Assembly: GCA_903887415.1 (NCBI GenBank)
Contig: CAISPO010000071.1
Span: 62,001-126,000, forward strand
Length of the DNA stretch: 64,000 nucleotides
Origin: an uncultured Bacteroidota bacterium
GTDB taxonomy: Bacteria > Bacteroidota > Bacteroidia > Chitinophagales > Chitinophagaceae
Direction of reading: 5' to 3'
Shown here: positions 59,821 through 64,000 of the stretch, one piece after another
Position numbering within the stretch: the first letter of the stretch is position 1
Layout: each line of letters starts with the position of its first letter
Translations under genes and position numbers: made by a program
The notes under the pieces: generated by a model
What the model saw: only the letters and a program-made list of their open reading frames with translations
The model's database searches: none
Told to the model about the DNA's origin: nothing

Positions 59821-61074
59821 TTCCTGTCTTTATCCAGCCATACAACTTCAAACACTCCGGAAGCTATACTCACATGGCCGGCTAAGGGAAATGCCAATGC
59901 CGCAGGCAACGCAGGTGCGCCATTGATCATTACAACTGATATGGCCCCATTTGTTGACCTTAACAGCAACGGCATTTATGAACCGCTGTCGGGCGAATAT
60001 CCCGATATTAAGGGAGACCAGGCATTATGGTGGGTATTCAGCGATAATGGACCCACGCATACCGTTACTCACGGCAGGCCGATGGGTGTTGAAGTGCAGT
60101 CGATGGCGTATGCATACAGCAGGGGCACACTGATCGACAATGTTGTTTACTATGATTATAAAATAATTAACCGGTCTCTTAACTCATATTCCGGCATGAG
60201 GTTTGGGTTGTGGGACGATACGAACCTGGGGTATTATGACGATGGTTTCCTTGGTTGTGATTCTGTATATAGAATGGGTATTACCTACAATGGTACAAGT
60301 GATGACGGGGCATTGGCGTCCCCCTCGCACCCTCCAAACTCTTACGGAACAGATATACCGGTAGCAGGGATGACCATGGTTGTTGTGCCGGGCGACGCAG
60401 GTACTACATATGTTCCCGCAGGCAGTTTTATATATTATGATGATGGCACTACACCAACCGTAGATACCCAATTTAATAACTACCTGCACGCCAAACACGG
60501 TAATGGCGTACATTATGTGCACGATACTACAGGAAACGACTTCATGGGCACACTCTCAGGGCCTGACTGCGATTTTGTTTTCACTGGAGACCCGGCCGAT
60601 ACAGCGCAGTGGTCTGAATGTTCCAGACATGACCATCCCGGCGACAGGAGATTTATACTCACCACTGGCGATTTCAATCTTAGTGCAGGCGGAAGCCAGC
60701 ATTTTGTCGTTGCGCTTGTGACAACTAACCCCGACACCCTGAACGGGTGCAGTCATATAAGTTTCGATAGCATTAGGATTGTCGCGGACACAGCATGGGC
60801 AGTTTACTACAATCCGCCACCGCCAAATGTCGTTGAAAACACTAACCTACCTGAAGCAGTAAAAATATATCCTAACCCCACTACTGGCAATATTGTCATC
60901 CAGGGAGCGGAACATGTATCGATTAATGTTTACAACGTCTTTGGCCAGATTATTAAAAAATCATATGATGCAAACGAAATCTCAATAGCCGAATTCCCGG
61001 CAGGCGTGTATTTAATCAAACTATTTGACGAGCAGGGCCGCGTCATGAAACAAGATAAGATTATCAAGCTATAA
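59821..61074 (+). pseudogene. T9SS protein gene, 3' part
   Basis: Continues the gene begun at 55529. In frame from the target copy it reads F-L-S-L-S-S-H-T-T-S-N-T-P-E-A-I, then T-W-P-A-K-G-N-A-N-A and M-A-P-F-V-D-L-N-S-N-G-I-Y-E-P. The rest (Y-P-D-I-K-G-D-Q-A-L-W-W-V-F; R-F-I-L-T-T-G-D-F-N-L) leads to a type A T9SS sorting domain (V-K-I-Y-P-N-P-T-T-G-N-I near residue 310 of this part, ending K-Q-D-K-I-I-K-L). An internal ATG at 59923 could start a 383-residue product without signal peptide, which would not be exported. Confidence 0.9.
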
Positions 61075-61127
61075 ATAAAACACACCGAACTAGTAATCAA
61101 AAACCTTTGCAAACCCACGCTTGGGCT

Positions 61128-61166
61128 GGCAATGCTTTGCGCGATGTACTGGATGTGAGGGAGTGA
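61128..61166 (+). repeat. 39-bp direct repeat, right copy
   Basis: Exact copy of 55365-55403. It ends 3 bp before the stop of the Kir channel gene. It is too short to encode more than the last 12 residues of the permease. Confidence 0.95.
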
Positions 61167-61169
61167 GTA

Positions 61170-62153
61170 TTATCGCGCTTCAGCGTTTACCTTCTCTGGC
61201 ATCTCTACCAGCTCATATGCGTTGATCTTATCGAGTTCCATAACGGTATAGTCGCCGTCGGGCGCACGCCCAAACATCGGAAGGAATTTAGCACCATAAA
61301 CAACCTGGTTATAACTATAAGAAGTGCGCTGCTGCACGATGTTAGAAAAATGGTCATCGAATGCCTTTATGGTCACGATCACCTCCATCTGTGTTTCTGT
61401 TACATCATTTTTTGTATAATGATATAATGGGCTTTCTTCTGTGATGGCATGTACCGATGTCCAGCTAAGCGCCAGCGATTGTATCTTTGATAACTCCAGG
61501 TGCAGGGGGTAGAATTTAGTAACGGTTTTGCCGTTTTCTTTCACGTGCAGCGCCAGGGTGGCCTGCGCTTCCACATCGGTGAGATGGTTATTTTTGTAAG
61601 TAGCCACCCGGAACATGACTGCCTTACCATCTTTAAATGGTGTAATAATAATGTTAGGGCTGAACAGCAGGTAAGCTCGCGGCCTCGAAAAACGGCCATA
61701 AATAAGGCCGGTCATTATCGCAAAAACCAGTATTCCAACCAGGGATTCAACCGATGCAATAGAGTTGGTCATCATTCCCGATGGCGCTACGCGACCATAG
61801 CCAACTGTAGTGAGCGTTTGAGAGCTAAAGAAAAATGCCTCCATGAATTGCCCGAAAAAAGTCTTTGCCCCATCACCACCTACAAGATGCTCCACACCGG
61901 TAAGAAAGTAAACTACAGCAAAGAAGAAATTGATGCTGGTGTAAAGAGCGAGTACAAAAATGGCGAAATGGCTGCGCTTCATACGCAGCAACGTGTGGTA
62001 CACACTAGTGCGCTCCCAAACCGGTATGCCCCTTTTTTTGAGATTATTAGTCCCGTCCGGGTTTACCAGCCTGCCGCCCTCTATACTGCTGTTGGCGCCA
62101 AAACCAGTATTATCGATATCTCTTAACCGCTGCCTGTGATTACCTACGGCCAT
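61170..62153 (-). CDS. Inward-rectifier potassium channel (KirBac-like)
   Basis: 327 residues. Two membrane helices (H-F-A-I-F-V-L-A-L-Y-T-S-I-N-F-F-F and I-A-S-V-E-S-L-V-G-I-L-V-F-A-I-M) frame a pore helix and the selectivity filter T-V-G-Y-G (116-120). The C-terminal 180 residues form the cytoplasmic Ig-like gating domain (R-P-R-A-Y-L-L-F-S-P-N; M-E-V-I-V-T-I-K-A-F-D-D-H-F). Moves K+ down its gradient across the inner membrane. Its start overlaps the end of the flippase gene by 14 bp, so the two are co-transcribed. Confidence 0.94.
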   Translation of the reverse strand: MAVGNHRQRLRDIDNTGFGANSSIEGGRLVNPDGTNNLKKRGIPVWERTSVYHTLLRMKRSHFAIFVLALYTSINFFFAVVYFLTGVEHLVGGDGAKTFFGQFMEAFFFSSQTLTTVGYGRVAPSGMMTNSIASVESLVGILVFAIMTGLIYGRFSRPRAYLLFSPNIIITPFKDGKAVMFRVATYKNNHLTDVEAQATLALHVKENGKTVTKFYPLHLELSKIQSLALSWTSVHAITEESPLYHYTKNDVTETQMEVIVTIKAFDDHFSNIVQQRTSYSYNQVVYGAKFLPMFGRAPDGDYTVMELDKINAYELVEMPEKVNAEAR

Positions 62154-63561
62154 AATTACTTTGCTTTTTATACTCCATGAGCAGCGAAATACTGATCATA
62201 GCAATCATCGCTATCCCACCCAAAATTAATGGAATAATGCCGGTAAAGTACAGGTTGGCCGCATAACGAATGGCTATGAACAATGAGGCAAAAACAATGA
62301 GCTTAATGATCCAGTTCACATAAGGTATCAGTTTTAGAATGCTGGTGTCCACCAATTTAGCAGCATAAAAAAGATAAAAAGCAGCCTGTGCGTACGTGGA
62401 AATAACAAAACTTAGCGCTACCCCCGGAAGCCCTTTCCAGAGGTATAATGGATATATAAGGGCGCAAGCCAGCAGGAGGTCGCCCAGGGAACCTATATTA
62501 ATGATGCTGCCTTTATGCATCCGCTGTAAGATAGTGGTGAAGTGATAAGCCCGCACCGGCAAGACCAATAATGAAACCATGAAGATCGGGACAGCAGGCC
62601 TGTATTGCTCACCCAGCAGGCCGATGAGCAGTGGCGCCCCATAAAAGAACAGGAAAAAGAAAACAGGGAAAACAATGCACGACAACACCCTGCCCAATTG
62701 GTTCATCAATTGAATGGCATCTTCAGTTTCATTTTTCTTGCTTCCCCTGGCTAACTGAATCAGCACAGCGCTGCCGGCAGCGCCAAGAAGCAGGGGCAGA
62801 AACGGAATGGGTTGCGAGCCGTTATAATAAATAGCCGATAATTGTGCGCTGAGCGCCAGCGAAATAACAAACTTATCAATGTAACCAAACAGCACTTGCG
62901 TTACATCATACAGTCCCAGGTGCAGCCATAGGGTGCGTATCTTGCCCACATGGTATTGTTCATCATGCTCTTCCTCATTGTACCGCTGCATATCGGCAAT
63001 TGCTACGCCTGCATAGGCGCATAACCTCAATACAGTGATCACTAATAAATAACTAAATAAAGTTTGCAGTGAGAACCCATGCCCCAGCACATACCAGTGT
63101 ATTGCACAGAAAGCAGCTGAGTAAACGATATTAGTACCAACAAGCCAGGTGTAATTCCGGAATACAATAAGGGAGGATTCGAAGATAATTACCAGCGTAT
63201 AGCACAGCAGGAACAGAAAAGGAATGATAAATGAAATATGCAGCGCATTGCATTGCATCACGGCAAAGATGCCTGCAAGAACTATTACCCACACAGCGTA
63301 GAATACGTATTGCCTTGCTTTGATGCTGTTCAGCAGCTTCATAACAAAGCCCGGCCGGTAAGTGACTGCCAGCACATGAATACCCATGCAGGCGATAGGG
63401 GCCAGCACATAAAGCTGTATCCAGAAGTGCTGGTAATTGCCATAAGTGGCCTGCGGCAGGTGCCTGGAATACCAGATCACCACCAGCAGGTTTGCCAGAG
63501 ATGGAAAAACCCTGGCTATGAATATGAAAAACGAATTACTGAATAACGTGCTATTCTTCAC
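62140..63561 (-). CDS. Polysaccharide flippase (Wzx/MVF-like)
   Basis: 473 residues with 12 or more membrane helices (for example FFIFIARVFPSLANLLVVIW and FLPLLLGAAGSAVLIQLARG). The spacing of helices, the Gly/Pro-rich turns and the Y-G-N-Y-Q-H-F-W at helix 2 fit the oligosaccharide flippase class. It would flip a lipid-linked sugar, or a similar lipid, to the outer face of the inner membrane. Together with the YfhO-like gene upstream it suggests a cell-envelope polysaccharide or teichoic-acid-like locus that continues outside the window. Confidence 0.85.
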   Translation of the reverse strand: MKNSTLFSNSFFIFIARVFPSLANLLVVIWYSRHLPQATYGNYQHFWIQLYVLAPIACMGIHVLAVTYRPGFVMKLLNSIKARQYVFYAVWVIVLAGIFAVMQCNALHISFIIPFLFLLCYTLVIIFESSLIVFRNYTWLVGTNIVYSAAFCAIHWYVLGHGFSLQTLFSYLLVITVLRLCAYAGVAIADMQRYNEEEHDEQYHVGKIRTLWLHLGLYDVTQVLFGYIDKFVISLALSAQLSAIYYNGSQPIPFLPLLLGAAGSAVLIQLARGSKKNETEDAIQLMNQLGRVLSCIVFPVFFFLFFYGAPLLIGLLGEQYRPAVPIFMVSLLVLPVRAYHFTTILQRMHKGSIINIGSLGDLLLACALIYPLYLWKGLPGVALSFVISTYAQAAFYLFYAAKLVDTSILKLIPYVNWIIKLIVFASLFIAIRYAANLYFTGIIPLILGGIAMIAMISISLLMEYKKQSNYGRR

Positions 63562-63582
63562 ATTCCGGGGCTTGTTTTAAAC

Positions 63583-64000
63583 TTACTTTTGTGCTGGAAG
63601 CGAATCTTTCTTAACCAACGGGTACAGTGAACTGAGGCACAGCAATATCAGCAGTATGCTGCTGATGATGGCTATCTTCTGGCCGGTATAGAAGCTGGCC
63701 GGTGCAAAATGGAACGCTATAGTATGATTGCCTGCCGGTACTTTTATAGCACGGAGCACATAGTCGGCCTTCATGATCGGTGTTTCTTTCCCATCCACAG
63801 TTGCCGTCCAGCCCTTTGAATAATAGATATCAGAGAACACTGCCAGTCCTTCCTTTGAGTTGCTGGATGTAAATGACAGGTCATCAAGGCCATACTTAGC
63901 CAACTTCACATATGCCGCGCTATCTTTTCCAAAAGTATAATTGCCCATAGCGTCCTTAAAGGAAGTCCGCATAACAGCGGTCTTCTTCGGGTCAAAATCA
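63583..64000 (-). CDS. YfhO-family membrane protein, C-terminal part
   Basis: The frame is open to the window edge (residues D-F-D-P-K-K-T-A-V-M-R-T-S-F-K-D continue to the left of the first Met seen). The visible 139 residues have a beta-rich part (S-D-I-Y-Y-S-K-G-W-T-A-T-V-D-G-K-E-T, then I-K-V-P-A-G-N-H-T-I-A-F-H-F-A-P) typical of the end of YfhO proteins, and a last membrane helix (K-I-A-I-I-S-S-I-L-L-I-L-L-C-L). YfhO-type proteins are large GT-C-like enzymes linked to sugar addition on cell-wall polymers. The N-terminal part lies outside the window. Confidence 0.85.
   Translation of the reverse strand, partial: DFDPKKTAVMRTSFKDAMGNYTFGKDSAAYVKLAKYGLDDLSFTSSNSKEGLAVFSDIYYSKGWTATVDGKETPIMKADYVLRAIKVPAGNHTIAFHFAPASFYTGQKIAIISSILLILLCLSSLYPLVKKDSLPAQK

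Noticed and set aside
59923-61074. Independent gene starting at ATG 59923
   Set aside because: It lacks a signal peptide although it ends in a T9SS sorting domain; the joined reading with 55529-55913 shows it is the 3' part of an interrupted gene.

Overview
The window looks like chromosome of a member of the Bacteroidota, most likely a Chitinophagales/Chitinophagaceae-type bacterium. The evidence is several secreted proteins ending in type IX secretion (T9SS) sorting domains, SprB-type repeats, promoter -7 boxes of the TAnnTTTG kind, few Shine-Dalgarno sites, and families typical of the phylum (ABC permease fused to an M1 aminopeptidase, 7TMR-DISM histidine kinase, SusD-free exported lipoproteins, periplasmic TonB-C protein). 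No rRNA, tRNA or CRISPR array was seen.

Layout. 0-12 kb: exported metallo-beta-lactamase-fold hydrolase, GNAT enzyme, T9SS M28 peptidase, a cytosolic trypsin-like protein, a VapBC-type pair whose toxin is frameshifted, and an ABC ATPase with a permease/M1 peptidase fusion. 12-32 kb: large T9SS surface proteins (SprB-repeat, NHL-repeat, M4 metallopeptidase), pyrD, an AraC regulator, hppA, and a head-to-head tsdA-like cytochrome / arylsulfotransferase pair. 32-41 kb: a compact signalling operon (E1-like/nitroreductase fusion, GNAT-fold protein, 7TM histidine kinase, REC-kinase hybrid, CheY-like regulator) with a further REC protein divergent from it. 40-54 kb: mostly housekeeping (HMG-CoA lyase-like, AlkZ-like, SDR, M15 peptidase, rlmB, nucleoid protein, OmpA protein with an Ala/Lys repeat rod, ffh, HesB, frr, M28 peptidase). 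54-61 kb: an accessory island behind a DppC-like permease. 61-64 kb: Kir channel, flippase, end of a YfhO-like gene.

The most notable region is 55.4-61.2 kb. A T9SS protein gene is split by a 3,899-bp IS1595-type transposon (55914-59812) with perfect 30-bp terminal inverted repeats and an 8-bp target duplication (TTTTCTAT). Removing the element and one target copy rejoins the host gene in frame. The transposon carries a DUF433/PIN-like toxin-antitoxin pair, a small basic protein and two AT-rich unknown genes. The whole T9SS gene is itself bracketed by a perfect 39-bp direct repeat of the 3' end of the permease gene, so it appears to be a nested insertion.

Other signals: two small exported-protein genes each carry a single in-frame TAA directly after the export signal (21173 and 50353); two genes carry 1-nt frameshifts (about 6247 and 55765); a family of A/T-rich AATTCC/TTTTGAATTT leader repeats sits directly before several start codons; and a 28-bp palindrome recurs three times. 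All homology statements are from recognition of motifs by eye, without database searches.
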